This document shows, one piece after another, positions 1 through 7,838 of a DNA stretch of 64,000 nucleotides; the stretch's first letter is position 1; each line of letters begins with the position of its first letter. Made by a program: the position numbers and the translations under genes. The notes beneath the pieces are model-generated. The model had not been told where the DNA came from. It did no database searches and saw nothing but the letters and a program-made list of their open reading frames with translations. The stretch is from Niastella sp. OAS944. Its GTDB lineage: Bacteria; Bacteroidota; Bacteroidia; Chitinophagales; Chitinophagaceae. The DNA is taken from the NCBI GenBank assembly GCA_024809215.1, contig JANUBW010000001.1:1528744-1592743 (forward strand). Direction: 5' to 3'.

Positions 1-538
1 TGGCTTCATCTAACAACGGGCCTTCTGCCAATGATAAATTACCGGAAAGTGGATTAGGTCTATCGGCAATGATCAACGGAATATTATTGGCGGCGCAGGC
101 TTCCATTACATGGGTGAGCGTCCATAAATATGTATAGAACCGGCTGCCCACATCGGGGATATCAAAAAGCATAATGTCGATGCCGGCAAGATCTGTTTTT
201 GTTGGCGCCAGTTTATCGCCGTATAAACTAATAACAGGTAAGCCTGTTAGCGCATCAGTAACATTGCCCATGGCACAACCATCGGCGCCGGTAGTATCTA
301 AACCATGTTCGGGTGAGAATAATTGCACTACATTAAACGCATGCTGTAATAAAGCTACCCGCGAGGGAACAAAATTGCCGGTTGTTGCGGCATGGTTGGT
401 TACCAGCCCGATATTTCGGCGTTTCCAGTCGGGATCCTGCTTCAGCAGAACGTCAATGCCATATTGTAAACGATGCATGAGGGAAAGTAGTGAAAAAAAA
501 GCAATGCTGGTTGAAATGGGATCGTTGTTTGTTTGCAT
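1..538 (-). CDS. namZ: NamZ-type exo-beta-N-acetylmuramidase (DUF1343, GH171), N-terminal part
   Basis: The minus strand is open from position 538 to the window edge, so only the N-terminal part is present. The translation contains FSPEHGLDTTGADG, GLPVISLYGDKLAPT, DIMLFDIPDVGSRFYTY and IIADRPNPLSG, the hallmark blocks of the DUF1343 family. That family is now known to include NamZ enzymes (GH171), which release terminal MurNAc from peptidoglycan fragments. The start is uncertain. ATG at 536-538 gives a 20-residue extension; ATG at 476-478 gives MHRLQYGIDVLL, closer to where the family normally begins. The family is normally exported, but no convincing signal peptide is seen from either start. 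The role in wall recycling or scavenging is inferred from the family. Confidence 0.85.
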   Translation of the reverse strand, partial: MQTNNDPISTSIAFFSLLSLMHRLQYGIDVLLKQDPDWKRRNIGLVTNHAATTGNFVPSRVALLQHAFNVVQLFSPEHGLDTTGADGCAMGNVTDALTGLPVISLYGDKLAPTKTDLAGIDIMLFDIPDVGSRFYTYLWTLTHVMEACAANNIPLIIADRPNPLSGNLSLAEGPLLDEA

Positions 539-589
539 TGAAGGTTGTGCAGTTGCGGCGGGCTCATAAGTTACCTGCAATTATTTATT

Positions 590-1195
590 AACAACTGCAA
601 CGACGCATAATACACTTGCAGCAAACTGTGGGATGCTTGTAAGGAACCGTTGCCCGTTGCATTAACATCATTGCTAACCTGCAATGAACGTTACAAACCT
701 GCAATGACCATTGCAAGCCGATACATGACCATTGCCTGCTGTTTTTAAGTCAAAAACAGCCTGCTACGAACCATTGCTCATTGAAATTACATGGTGTGCC
801 GCTTGCAATGACTGCTGGCTCACCTGTAATGAGCCAAAAGCCGATGAAGTTTTATTGTTGCATGCGAGCTTTAGTTTGTTGCAAGTGAGCAATGGGTCAT
901 TTCAGGCAGGCAATGACCACTGCTCGGCTTGCAATGACCATTTCATTTTGCAACGATCCATTGTTGGCTGACATTGGATCGTTGCAGGCTGCTGTTAAGG
1001 GTTGAGCCAACGACAATGATCATACAACGCTGTAACGAAGAGAAAGATCAGCGAGCAATAAGGCAATTTCAATCAATCACCATCACTTGCAGCCAGGCAA
1101 TAATGAAAAAACATCAAACAACGATCCTGTTGCATCAAACAACGGTACCGTTGCAACCAGCAGTGGTCATTGCAAGCAGGAAAGGTTGCAATGTC
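590..1195. repeat. gene desert of degenerate short word repeats
   Basis: About 600 bases without a convincing gene, densely filled with variants of TGCAATGACCATTGC and CAACGATCC. AACCTGCAATGA occurs at 676-687 and again at 696-707 (20-bp period). CATCAAACAACG occurs at 1112-1123 and 1133-1144 (21-bp period). Many words are self-complementary, such as GCAATGACCATTGC at 701-714 and AACGGTACCGTT at 1141-1152. Frames that stay open here (for example 732-971 and 974-1219) translate into low-complexity residues following the repeated word and are not treated as genes. Function unknown. Confidence 0.6.
950..985. repeat. long inverted repeat (hairpin)
   Basis: GCAACGATCCA at 950-960 is perfectly complementary to TGGATCGTTGC at 975-985. 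With one mismatch the arms extend to 15 bp around a 6-base loop. No T-tract follows, so it is not a typical terminator. It sits inside the word-repeat desert. Confidence 0.6.
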
Positions 1196-1213
1196 GCGTT
1201 TAGCAAAACGATT

Positions 1214-1654
1214 TTATGAAATAACTTGTACAAATGGCTGCCTTACCGTTAGTTTTACCCTCTTCCGGTAAGGAATAATTTCAGGGTGAAGAAAGATAAC
1301 AAGCAGCAGTAACAAAATAATTCCACCATAAATAACAGTGCCCATCCAGATGCCTTTAAAGTTATCCACCTTAGCTTTGGTTTCGTAACCGGGAATATAG
1401 CGTATGGGAATAACCTCGCCTGTCTGTAAATGCAAACCACCGGGGCCAATAACCCAAACAGTATCTTTACCGTTCCTAAACCAAAATTCTGAGTGCGGAA
1501 ACCTGATCTGGTCAAGCGCCGGGCCAAGGCTTTCAAACGCAAAGATCCCATTCACCTTGCGCGATTGCATCAGCCAGATACATTTGTATGCCACTAATGG
1601 AATTACCCAAATAGAGATGAGCGCCAAAAAGAATTTTGTGCGGTGCATTATCAT
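1214..1654 (-). CDS. small two-helix membrane protein, DUF3592-like
   Basis: 146 residues. A hydrophobic segment lies at about 8-27 (FLALISIWVIPLVAYKCIWL) and a second at about 105-122 (IYGGIILLLLLVIF). The extracytoplasmic stretch between them holds GEVIPIRYIPGYETKAKV, which resembles the conserved core of DUF3592 proteins (a V-P-V-R-Y-x-P motif followed by A-x-V). The match is by eye only. A second ATG three residues in (MHRTKFF) is an equally good start. No function is known for the family. It lies downstream of the AraC gene on the same strand, with about 120 bases between them. Confidence 0.6.
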   Translation of the reverse strand: MIMHRTKFFLALISIWVIPLVAYKCIWLMQSRKVNGIFAFESLGPALDQIRFPHSEFWFRNGKDTVWVIGPGGLHLQTGEVIPIRYIPGYETKAKVDNFKGIWMGTVIYGGIILLLLLVIFLHPEIIPYRKRVKLTVRQPFVQVIS

Positions 1655-1771
1655 ACAAGAAATATTAAAGTGTAATATTATCCGATATAATAAATACTGG
1701 CGTGGGTTTATCGCCTGCTGAATATACGCGTAGCAGGTGGCTCTTAGTATATAGAGGATCGTTAAAGTTTG

Positions 1772-2569
1772 TTAAATCCTGGAAGGCGCTACACCATATA
1801 CATTCTTAAACGCATACGAAAAATGCGACAGGTCTTCAAAGCCAACTTCAAGATATACATCAGAAGGTTTATTACCTTTTTCCTTGATAAGATAATAGGC
1901 TTCTTCCAACCGCTTTTGCAACAACCAGTTACCGGGGGATGTATGAAATGCTTTTTCAAAATCCCGTTTGAATGTAGCCAGGCTTCTACCCGTTAAATAA
2001 GCAAAGCGGTTGAGCCCAACATTAAACTGATAATGTTGCAGCATAAAGGCTTCCAGGTCAATCTTGCCCGGTTCGGTAAAATCGAACAGCACATCTTTTA
2101 ATGCAGGTTCATACTTCAACAACAGCAATACCGCTTCCTTTACCTTCAACGACAATAAGGCCATATTCTCATCGGGCGGCATATTGCCATAGGGGATCAG
2201 CGATTCCATAAAGCTCTTATACAAAGGATGCGGTTTTAGCTGCACCAAATTGGGCGAGGTATGGGTTTTATCGGCTGTATAACCATGCTCAATACTCAGG
2301 CTTTTTAATGTTTCCTGGTCGAGTATAATAGACAGCGATTTAAACTCACCACCTGGCGGAGGTTGCTTTAAGAACTTTGCCAGCTGGTTCTTTTTTACAA
2401 ACCTGAAATCGCCTTCCTTAAATATATGTTCGTGGTTACCATCATTCACCGTTAATGTACCGGCAATGTGATAACTGAAAACGTGGTCCTGAATAAATTG
2501 TTCACCCCCGCGACTCACCTGGTGGTAACAGGAGTAAACAATTTCAGGTTTTGACGGCTGTTGAGCCAT
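1772..2569 (-). CDS. AraC-family transcriptional regulator
   Basis: 265 residues. The N-terminal half looks like a cupin-type ligand pocket (GTLTVNDGNHEHIFKEGDF at about 37-55). The last 90 residues hold two helix-turn-helix units: LTGRSLATFKRDFEKAFHTS and, nearer the end, SDVYLEVGFEDLSHFSYAFK, the usual AraC/XylS second-HTH signature. It follows the SDR gene at 2604-3488 on the same strand with a 34-base gap, so the two are probably co-transcribed. A 16-base direct repeat upstream of that SDR (3542-3580) is a candidate binding site. The ligand is unknown. Confidence 0.9.
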   Translation of the reverse strand: MAQQPSKPEIVYSCYHQVSRGGEQFIQDHVFSYHIAGTLTVNDGNHEHIFKEGDFRFVKKNQLAKFLKQPPPGGEFKSLSIILDQETLKSLSIEHGYTADKTHTSPNLVQLKPHPLYKSFMESLIPYGNMPPDENMALLSLKVKEAVLLLLKYEPALKDVLFDFTEPGKIDLEAFMLQHYQFNVGLNRFAYLTGRSLATFKRDFEKAFHTSPGNWLLQKRLEEAYYLIKEKGNKPSDVYLEVGFEDLSHFSYAFKNVYGVAPSRI

Positions 2570-2603
2570 AATAATTCAGATTAAAAATGCTTTGGGACAA
2601 AGT

Positions 2604-3488
2604 TCAACTTTTTTGGCCAAGTAATTCCTTACCATAGACTGTTTTGCTGAAATCAACAGCCTCATCATGATCTGTGGAAAGGGTTACCGGCAACCATTTT
2701 TCAAACTCTGCTTTTCTTGCTTCATCTGCCCCTTTTAAAATACCCGCAGCTTCACTACCCAGCACCAGGTGAACGGGTGGCTCGGGATGAGCAGCCAGGT
2801 TGATCATTACCTGCGCCGCTTTCACGGGATCGCCTACCGGCACAAACTGGCCGCTTTTAAAATACGCTACCCGTTTATCTACCGTATCCTCATAGCCTTC
2901 TACAGCTGGTGCGTATGTCATAGATGCACCGGCCCAATCGGTACGAAAACCACCGGGTTCAACAGAAGTAACCTTGATGCCCAGTGGCGCCACTTCTTTT
3001 GCCAACACTTCAGTAAAACCGCTTACGCCAAATTTTGCTGCCTGGTACATAGCTAAGCCTGCATTACCTACACGACCGCCAATAGAACTGATCTGTAAAA
3101 TGCGACCACTTCTTTGCTTACGCATATATGGTAATACAACTCTTGTTATATCAATAACGGCATAGAGATTCGTATGGAGCTGGCTACGCACCTGCTCGTC
3201 GGTAAATGCTTCGGTGGCACCAATGATGCCAAAACCGGCATTGTTCACCAGAACATCTATACGGCCAAAATGATTGACCGCCTGTTCAACGGCGTTAATG
3301 ATCTCGTCTTTTTTTGTTACGTCTAACTGAAGAGGAAGTATTTGACCAGGATAATTTTTTACGAGGTCATCTAACTGTTGTGGCTGGCGTGCGGTAGCGG
3401 CCACTTTATCTCCTTTAGCAAGTACGGCTTCTGTAAGATTTCTTCCCAATCCGCGGGAGCTGCCTGTGATAAACCAAATCTTTGTCAT
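2604..3488 (-). CDS. short-chain dehydrogenase/reductase (classical SDR)
   Basis: 294 residues from the chosen start. The ATG at 3486-3488 (MTKIWFITGSSRGLG) puts the Rossmann strand at the N-terminus; a start 27 bases upstream would add nine atypical residues. Visible are the cofactor motif TGSSRGLG, NNAG in the fourth strand, the catalytic Ser in ISSIGG and Y-x-x-x-K in MYQAAKF. It resembles NAD(P)-dependent oxidoreductases of the YusZ/PRK05693 type that act on small carbonyls or alcohols; the substrate cannot be told. It sits between a second SDR upstream and an AraC gene downstream. Confidence 0.9.
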   Translation of the reverse strand: MTKIWFITGSSRGLGRNLTEAVLAKGDKVAATARQPQQLDDLVKNYPGQILPLQLDVTKKDEIINAVEQAVNHFGRIDVLVNNAGFGIIGATEAFTDEQVRSQLHTNLYAVIDITRVVLPYMRKQRSGRILQISSIGGRVGNAGLAMYQAAKFGVSGFTEVLAKEVAPLGIKVTSVEPGGFRTDWAGASMTYAPAVEGYEDTVDKRVAYFKSGQFVPVGDPVKAAQVMINLAAHPEPPVHLVLGSEAAGILKGADEARKAEFEKWLPVTLSTDHDEAVDFSKTVYGKELLGQKS

Positions 3489-3541
3489 GGTATTTTTTGT
3501 TTTTTGATACCACAAAGTTGGTCTGTTCAGCCGCTGCCCGT

Positions 3542-3580
3542 TTTGTTTAAAAGCTCAAAGGTGGTTTGTTTAAAAGCTCA
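3542..3580. promoter_or_regulatory. direct repeat, candidate AraC operator
   Basis: TTTGTTTAAAAGCTCA occurs exactly at 3542-3557 and 3565-3580, a 23-bp period (about two helical turns). It lies 54 bases upstream of the SDR start at 3488. Tandem direct repeats of this spacing are typical of AraC-family sites, and an AraC gene ends the same gene string. Confidence 0.5.
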
Positions 3581-3587
3581 CCTGTTT

Positions 3588-4334
3588 TTAGGCTTCTACC
3601 CCGTTGAATTTCTTCAAAGTAACTTCAGGCGATTGCAAAAATGACTGGTATACTTCTTTCGTTCTGCCCGGTCTTACCGAATAATCGTTGTTCTGTAAAG
3701 CAGTGTAAATATCCTGGGCCACTTCATCGGGTGATAATTTATCGGCATCGAAACCTTTGGTCATATCGGTATCAACAAAGGGCGGAAATACTTCAAACAC
3801 CTTTACCGATGGATTTGTTTTTTGCAGTACCAACCGCAATGATTGCGAATAAGAATGCAATGCCGCTTTAGTTGCACTGTAGGTTGCTATAACCGTTGCA
3901 GGCAAATACGAAACAATAGATTCAATATTGATGATGGCTGCATCTTTACTGGCTTTTAGCAATGGTAAAAGCTTTTCTGTTAACCTAACCACAGACAGAT
4001 AGTTCAGGTCCATTTCGAATTTGGCTTTTTCATAAACGCCCTCTTCGCTATCGAGCGGATAAGCCGTTACTACGCCTGCATTGTTCACCAGAATATCGAG
4101 CCCGCCAAATTGATGCTTCACCTGCTTCACCAGGTTCTCTACATCGGCTTCTTTTGTAACGTCGGCAACAATGTACGATGTGTTTTGCAACTGGGCTGCT
4201 GCGCTTTTTAACTTGTCTTCCCTACGACCGGCAAGAACAATATTGTTACCATTTCCTGATAATTTTTTGGCTATTGAAAAGCCAATGCCGGTACCGCCTC
4301 CTGTAATAAGGATGGTTTTGTTTTCAATGTTCAT
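3588..4334 (-). CDS. short-chain dehydrogenase/reductase, DltE-like
   Basis: 248 residues. The cofactor motif TGGGTGIG is at 11-18, followed by NNAG, a catalytic Ser in NIESIVSYLP and Y-x-x-x-K in TYSATKAAL. The ATKAALHSYSQSLR block and the VDTDM segment resemble DltE/YdfG-like SDRs. The gene lies 71 bases downstream of the TetR gene. A copy of the same 14-bp palindrome found at the tetR promoter sits 36 bases upstream of its start (4371-4384). It is therefore probably the repressor's main target. The substrate is unknown; a detoxifying carbonyl reductase is a guess. Confidence 0.9.
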   Translation of the reverse strand: MNIENKTILITGGGTGIGFSIAKKLSGNGNNIVLAGRREDKLKSAAAQLQNTSYIVADVTKEADVENLVKQVKHQFGGLDILVNNAGVVTAYPLDSEEGVYEKAKFEMDLNYLSVVRLTEKLLPLLKASKDAAIINIESIVSYLPATVIATYSATKAALHSYSQSLRLVLQKTNPSVKVFEVFPPFVDTDMTKGFDADKLSPDEVAQDIYTALQNNDYSVRPGRTKEVYQSFLQSPEVTLKKFNGVEA

Positions 4335-4370
4335 ATTGTATGTTTTAATGTGAGTGTGCTTCTTTATTTT

Positions 4371-4384
4371 ATACCGATCGGTAT
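4371..4384. promoter_or_regulatory. TetR operator copy 1 (perfect palindrome)
   Basis: ATACCGATCGGTAT, a perfect 14-bp palindrome (16 bp with flanking T/A). It lies between the TetR gene and the SDR it precedes, 36 bases upstream of the SDR start codon. The identical palindrome occurs at 5008-5021. Confidence 0.8.
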
Positions 4385-4405
4385 ATTTTTAGTGAAAAAA
4401 AATGA

Positions 4406-4993
4406 CTACTTGCAATAGTCCTTAATTTCTTTTTTAAGAGAATCGAAAATGATCTGTACCTGTTTTGTGTTGCCTTGTACACGGGCCATCCACATACCGC
4501 CTTCGATCATAGCGAAGGCTTTTATAGAAAAAGTTTCTGCGTCGAATGTTTTCTGAAATTCACCGGCTTCAATACCGGCACGAACCACTTTTGCAATAAG
4601 GCTTTCAGTGACGTTGATGGCCTTGTTGACCTTATGTTTTACAATGGGATTGGTATCGTCGGCCTCGGTGCCAAAGTTCATGAGCGGACAACCAAAATTA
4701 TTCTCCTGTGTTAAGGTGCCTAAATAATAATCGAACAAGGCATATAACTTTTCTTCATTGGTTGTAGCGCGGCTCATGGCCATAGCCATATCGGAACCAA
4801 CTCTTTTTACCAGGTAATCAAAAGCTTCGTAACAAATTTCTTCTTTACTCTCGAAATTGCCGTATACGCTGCCTTTGGTAAGCTGCGTAGCCTCCACTAT
4901 GTCATTGATGGAGGTGGCGGCCATTCCCTTCTTATTAATGAGGGGCGCCGCTTTCTCTACAATAAAATGTCTTGTACGCTCTGCTTTTGTCAT
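4406..4993 (-). CDS. TetR/AcrR-family transcriptional repressor
   Basis: 195 residues. The N-terminal HTH is clear: FIVEKAAPLINKKGMAATSI followed by EATQLTKGSVYGNFESKEEI (residues about 10-60). The C-terminal ligand domain resembles TetR_C_6/YcdC-like members of Bacteroidota. It is probably autoregulated, since a palindrome identical to the one in front of the next SDR overlaps its own -7 box. The inducer is unknown. The arrangement (repressor, then SDR) suggests control of a small detoxification response. Confidence 0.92.
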   Translation of the reverse strand: MTKAERTRHFIVEKAAPLINKKGMAATSINDIVEATQLTKGSVYGNFESKEEICYEAFDYLVKRVGSDMAMAMSRATTNEEKLYALFDYYLGTLTQENNFGCPLMNFGTEADDTNPIVKHKVNKAINVTESLIAKVVRAGIEAGEFQKTFDAETFSIKAFAMIEGGMWMARVQGNTKQVQIIFDSLKKEIKDYCK

Positions 4994-5000
4994 AACGACA

Positions 5001-5021
5001 CAAAAATATACCGATCGGTAT
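5001..5021 (-). promoter_or_regulatory. tetR promoter -7 box overlapping TetR operator copy 2
   Basis: The palindrome ATACCGATCGGTAT occupies 5008-5021. Read on the minus strand it runs directly into TATTTTTG (5008 down to 5001), a match to the Bacteroidota -7 consensus TAnnTTTG, eight bases before the start codon of the TetR gene at 4993. Repressor bound here would block its own promoter. Confidence 0.7.
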
Positions 5022-5076
5022 TCTTTACCAAATGTTTTTTCCTTAATGTTTTCTTAAGGTCATAACCGGTTGATTA

Positions 5077-6933
5077 TTATTCGTCCCAGTAATGGTTTAA
5101 TTTCTTTAGGCGGGAAATAACGGCGCCCTTGGTGCGGCCAAGGTGTGCAGCTATTTTGCTGATGGAGGTGCCATTATCATAATGGCGTTTCAGTTCTTCG
5201 TCAAGTTCTTCCGTCCAGGCTTTGTTTACATCTTTATTTACTTCTCTCTTATTAAAAACGGTGGGATAGGTCTTTTCCCTGGAACCGGTAACAACGGTTT
5301 TCTTTTTAACAGGTGTTGATTTGCTCTTTGCTTTCTCGGTGAAATAACTGTTATAGTCGAAGCCGGTTTCGCGGGTTTTTACTTTTATTATATAGGGGGA
5401 AACAGGGAAGTCTTTTGGCAACAGTGTTTCGGGAATATGCAGTTTGTTCTTTGTGCGGGTAACTGCAACGTATAACAAATTGATCTCCTCATTGAGTCGG
5501 GCCGGGTCGAATGCGCCGGTTTTGTCGTTCTTTTGTTTTTCTTTTAATTCCTTCAATTTACTCTCCGTAAGAAAATCATTTACCAGATGGACCACATCAT
5601 ACTCCATTCCCTTGGCGCGGTGAACGGTAGAAAAGATCATTTCAGCCTTGCTTCTGTTCTCATCGGTGGTTTGAAGTTCTTTAAGCGATTTCAGTATGCC
5701 ATGAATTTCATTGCCATACTCTCGCACTATTTCAATCATGGTAGCCAGCTGGTGGTCTTCGGTTTTCTCAACATATTCTTCCAGCTCTTCCAGGTCTTTC
5801 ATGGTGCTCACCAGTTCATCGCGAATACGATCGCGATTGCCATTATGCAGGCTCAGCACATCGTATAAAGAAGTGCCATCATCGGCATAGGTATAGGAAC
5901 TGATGTTGCCTTCAAAATAAATATGTTTAACCTTGTTATTGTCTGTAATAAAATCAATGGCATTCAGCAGCAGCCCCAGGTTGGTACGCGCAATGGTGGC
6001 TTTCACCAGTTCTTTCTTTGCCGCACCTCTACCAGTAATGGCAACCGGTGAACATTCGAACAAATGGTTTTTCCAGGAAAGAATATCGGTAGCCAGGTTG
6101 GCAATATCCTGGGTAAAACGAAAGCTGGTAGAAAGATGTAATGTATTGAAATCGGCTTTATCTAATGAGTTTACGGCATGCCGCCAGCCATAGATCTGTT
6201 GGTGGGTATCGCCAACAATTATTTTAGTAGCTTTTTGTTTTTTGAAAACATCGAGCATGGCCGCGGAAGCATCCTGTGCTTCATCGAAGAGAATATAATC
6301 ATACGGCAGTATGGGGTTCGATAACTGAAATTTCTTCAGATAAAAATCGTGGGTGATCTCCGCTTCGCCCCTATCCATTTTAGCCAGGAAGAGGCGGGTA
6401 CCGTCCTGAATGAATGTATAGTATGAATCAACAAAGGCCTTTGCATTATCATCGATTATAGTATCGAGATAGTTCAGGTCCTGCACCTTTGCCTTGTCGC
6501 TGTTACAGAAGTAGGAAACAAATTTGGCGATGTGGTTGGCAACAACAAACTCAGCATGTTTTTCGCCATTGCCTTTTATGCCAAGCACCTGGCAAATTTC
6601 ACTATTCGTATAACCCTTTGCTTTTATTTTATAGTTGTGTTTGAAAACAATATGCTTGTAGGCAAGCGAGTGAGCAGTTTCAACCTTTACATTGTTTAGT
6701 CCATATTCGGCAAACTTGCGTGCGGCTTCTAACTTCACGCTTTTGTTAAATGCGAGATACAGGATACGGGCATTGCCGGGGCGCGATGCCGCATACTCAA
6801 TAATGGTAGTGGTTTTTCCGGAGCCGGCAACTGCATTGATGCGAAGGTCGCCGTTGGAATTAATGATAGCAGTTTGCTGTTTTGTAAGCACCTGTTTACT
6901 CACACGTTCGGAATTTGTACTTGCAGCAGTCAT
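5077..6933 (-). CDS. UvrD/FBH1-like superfamily 1 helicase with C-terminal HTH
   Basis: 618 residues. Walker A AGSGKTTT is at 36-43 (Lys40), Walker B DEAQD at 217-221, motif III GDTHQQIYGWR near 241, motif V HRAKGMEYDVV near 440 and motif VI LLYVAVTRTKNKL near 490. The GDTHQQIYGWR form is typical of FBH1-type helicases, 3'-5' DNA translocases that control recombination intermediates. The last 50 residues (WTEELDEELKRHYDNG followed by KIAAHLGRTKGAVISRLKKL) form a Myb/SANT-like or sigma-like HTH, an additional DNA-binding module. It is flanked by its own intergenic spaces, so probably monocistronic. The repair role is inferred from the family. Confidence 0.88.
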   Translation of the reverse strand: MTAASTNSERVSKQVLTKQQTAIINSNGDLRINAVAGSGKTTTIIEYAASRPGNARILYLAFNKSVKLEAARKFAEYGLNNVKVETAHSLAYKHIVFKHNYKIKAKGYTNSEICQVLGIKGNGEKHAEFVVANHIAKFVSYFCNSDKAKVQDLNYLDTIIDDNAKAFVDSYYTFIQDGTRLFLAKMDRGEAEITHDFYLKKFQLSNPILPYDYILFDEAQDASAAMLDVFKKQKATKIIVGDTHQQIYGWRHAVNSLDKADFNTLHLSTSFRFTQDIANLATDILSWKNHLFECSPVAITGRGAAKKELVKATIARTNLGLLLNAIDFITDNNKVKHIYFEGNISSYTYADDGTSLYDVLSLHNGNRDRIRDELVSTMKDLEELEEYVEKTEDHQLATMIEIVREYGNEIHGILKSLKELQTTDENRSKAEMIFSTVHRAKGMEYDVVHLVNDFLTESKLKELKEKQKNDKTGAFDPARLNEEINLLYVAVTRTKNKLHIPETLLPKDFPVSPYIIKVKTRETGFDYNSYFTEKAKSKSTPVKKKTVVTGSREKTYPTVFNKREVNKDVNKAWTEELDEELKRHYDNGTSISKIAAHLGRTKGAVISRLKKLNHYWDE

Positions 6934-7575
6934 AACACGGATTTAAAAAATAAAAGGCTCCCACACCGAAGCCTTTTACCAGGATGCGAATATGGGTGAT
7001 TTTTGGAAATTGGGCAAAAAAGAGTGGGATGTTGATTCATGATTTTATTAAGGTTAGTGACAAAGTAGGTGGTCGTGAAACGGCAGACCTAAGAGGTAGG
7101 AAGTAAGAGGGTTCGCGAGCGTTCGGGCTTTACTTGCAAGGGACGGATGAAGCCTAAATGTTTGAATGGACGAATTTTCTTCTGCCCCTTACCCTGGCCG
7201 TTCCTAAGATGCGGCGATTAGAATAACGGGGAATATGAAGGCCCACGAAGGGAGTAGTTTGGTTGTGGGAAACGGATGCAGATCTGGTTTTCAAAAACGG
7301 CCAGATTGCCCTACCCCGCGATTTTACAGCGCCAAAAACCCGGTGCGGCGGTTGACTGTATTATTTAATAGGATTTGAAAACATGGAAACCGGAAATTGC
7401 ACTTTTTAAGAGCCTTTTCCATGATAAAAGGAATAATTTTGAGGCTTCGGAGCCGCGCCAGGCGGGCAAAATCTGATTTTCGAGTAAATAATTGTGCTTT
7501 AATGGCTAATAAAATTTCCCGGAATGCTAATTTTTTATATTTTTGCACCCCATTATTTACGGACAGCGTAAATAC
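6934..7575. other. gene-free stretch upstream of the tRNA
   Basis: About 640 bases with no gene I can support. I looked for RNase P RNA, tmRNA and other structured RNAs and recognised none. Short open frames near 7324-7585 do not look like proteins. The only signal is the tRNA promoter near its 3' end. Confidence 0.5.
7538..7546 (+). promoter_or_regulatory. promoter -7 box for tRNA
   Basis: TATTTTTGC matches the Bacteroidota -7 consensus TAnnTTTGC and lies about 30 bases upstream of the tRNA 5' end. No clear -33 element is visible. Confidence 0.55.
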
Positions 7576-7649
7576 GGCGGGATAGCTCAGGTGGTTAGAG
7601 CGTTGGATTCATAACCCAAAGGTCTCGGGTTCAACTCCCGATCCCGCTA
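7576..7649 (+). tRNA. tRNA-Met (CAT anticodon)
   Basis: The 74-nt cloverleaf folds by eye. The acceptor is GGCGGGA with TCCCGCT (one G-U), the D-arm GCTC/GAGC, the anticodon loop TTCATAA with anticodon CAT, and the T-arm TCGGG/CCCGA around TTCAACT. Discriminator A is at 7649 and CCA is not encoded. One A-C mismatch closes the anticodon stem. Elongator Met is the likeliest identity; tRNA-Ile2 with lysidine at C34 cannot be excluded from sequence alone. A hairpin terminator follows directly. Confidence 0.9.
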
Positions 7650-7656
7650 CAAAGAG

Positions 7657-7684
7657 AAGGCTTCACGAAAGTGAGGCCTTTTTT
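7657..7684 (+). terminator. tRNA terminator with GAAA tetraloop
   Basis: The 10-bp stem AAGGCTTCAC/GTGAGGCCTT closes a GAAA loop and is followed by a T-run. The same hairpin recurs at 7759, 7923 and 14797. Confidence 0.85.
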
Positions 7685-7695
7685 ATTGGCATTAA

Positions 7696-7785
7696 GCGTT
7701 GGATTTATATCCGCCACCTGGCGGACTCGGGTTCAACTCCCGATCCCGCTACAAAGAGAAGGCTTCACGAAAGTGAGGCCTTTTT
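7696..7785 (+). repeat. degenerate copy 1 of the tRNA 3' half plus terminator
   Basis: Positions 7696-7751 repeat the tRNA from the 5' side of the anticodon stem to the discriminator (GCGTTGGATT, then CTCGGGTTCAACTCCCG and the acceptor strand). The variable-loop side of the anticodon arm is replaced by a palindrome, TCCGCCACCTGGCGGA. The copied terminator follows at 7759-7785. The acceptor 5' strand and D-arm are absent, so it cannot be a functional tRNA. Confidence 0.75.
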
Positions 7786-7838
7786 GCATTTCGGGAGTGT
7801 GGGTTCAACTCCCGTCCCGGTGCCTCAAAATAATTTTG

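Noticed and set aside
590..1195. CRISPR array
   Set aside because: Repeats are short, degenerate and overlapping, with no constant repeat or spacer length, no leader and no cas genes in the window.
732..1219. Two open frames on the plus strand (79 and 81 codons)
   Set aside because: They translate the word repeats, give Cys- and Leu-rich low-complexity peptides and have no start context or family resemblance.
6934..7575. A structured RNA (RNase P, tmRNA, SRP or 6S) before the tRNA
   Set aside because: I looked for the conserved blocks of each and found none. The stretch is GC-mixed and featureless apart from the tRNA promoter.
7324..7585. Overlapping open frames on both strands upstream of the tRNA
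   Set aside because: Short, overlapping and without protein-like composition. One extends across the tRNA promoter and into the tRNA 5' end.
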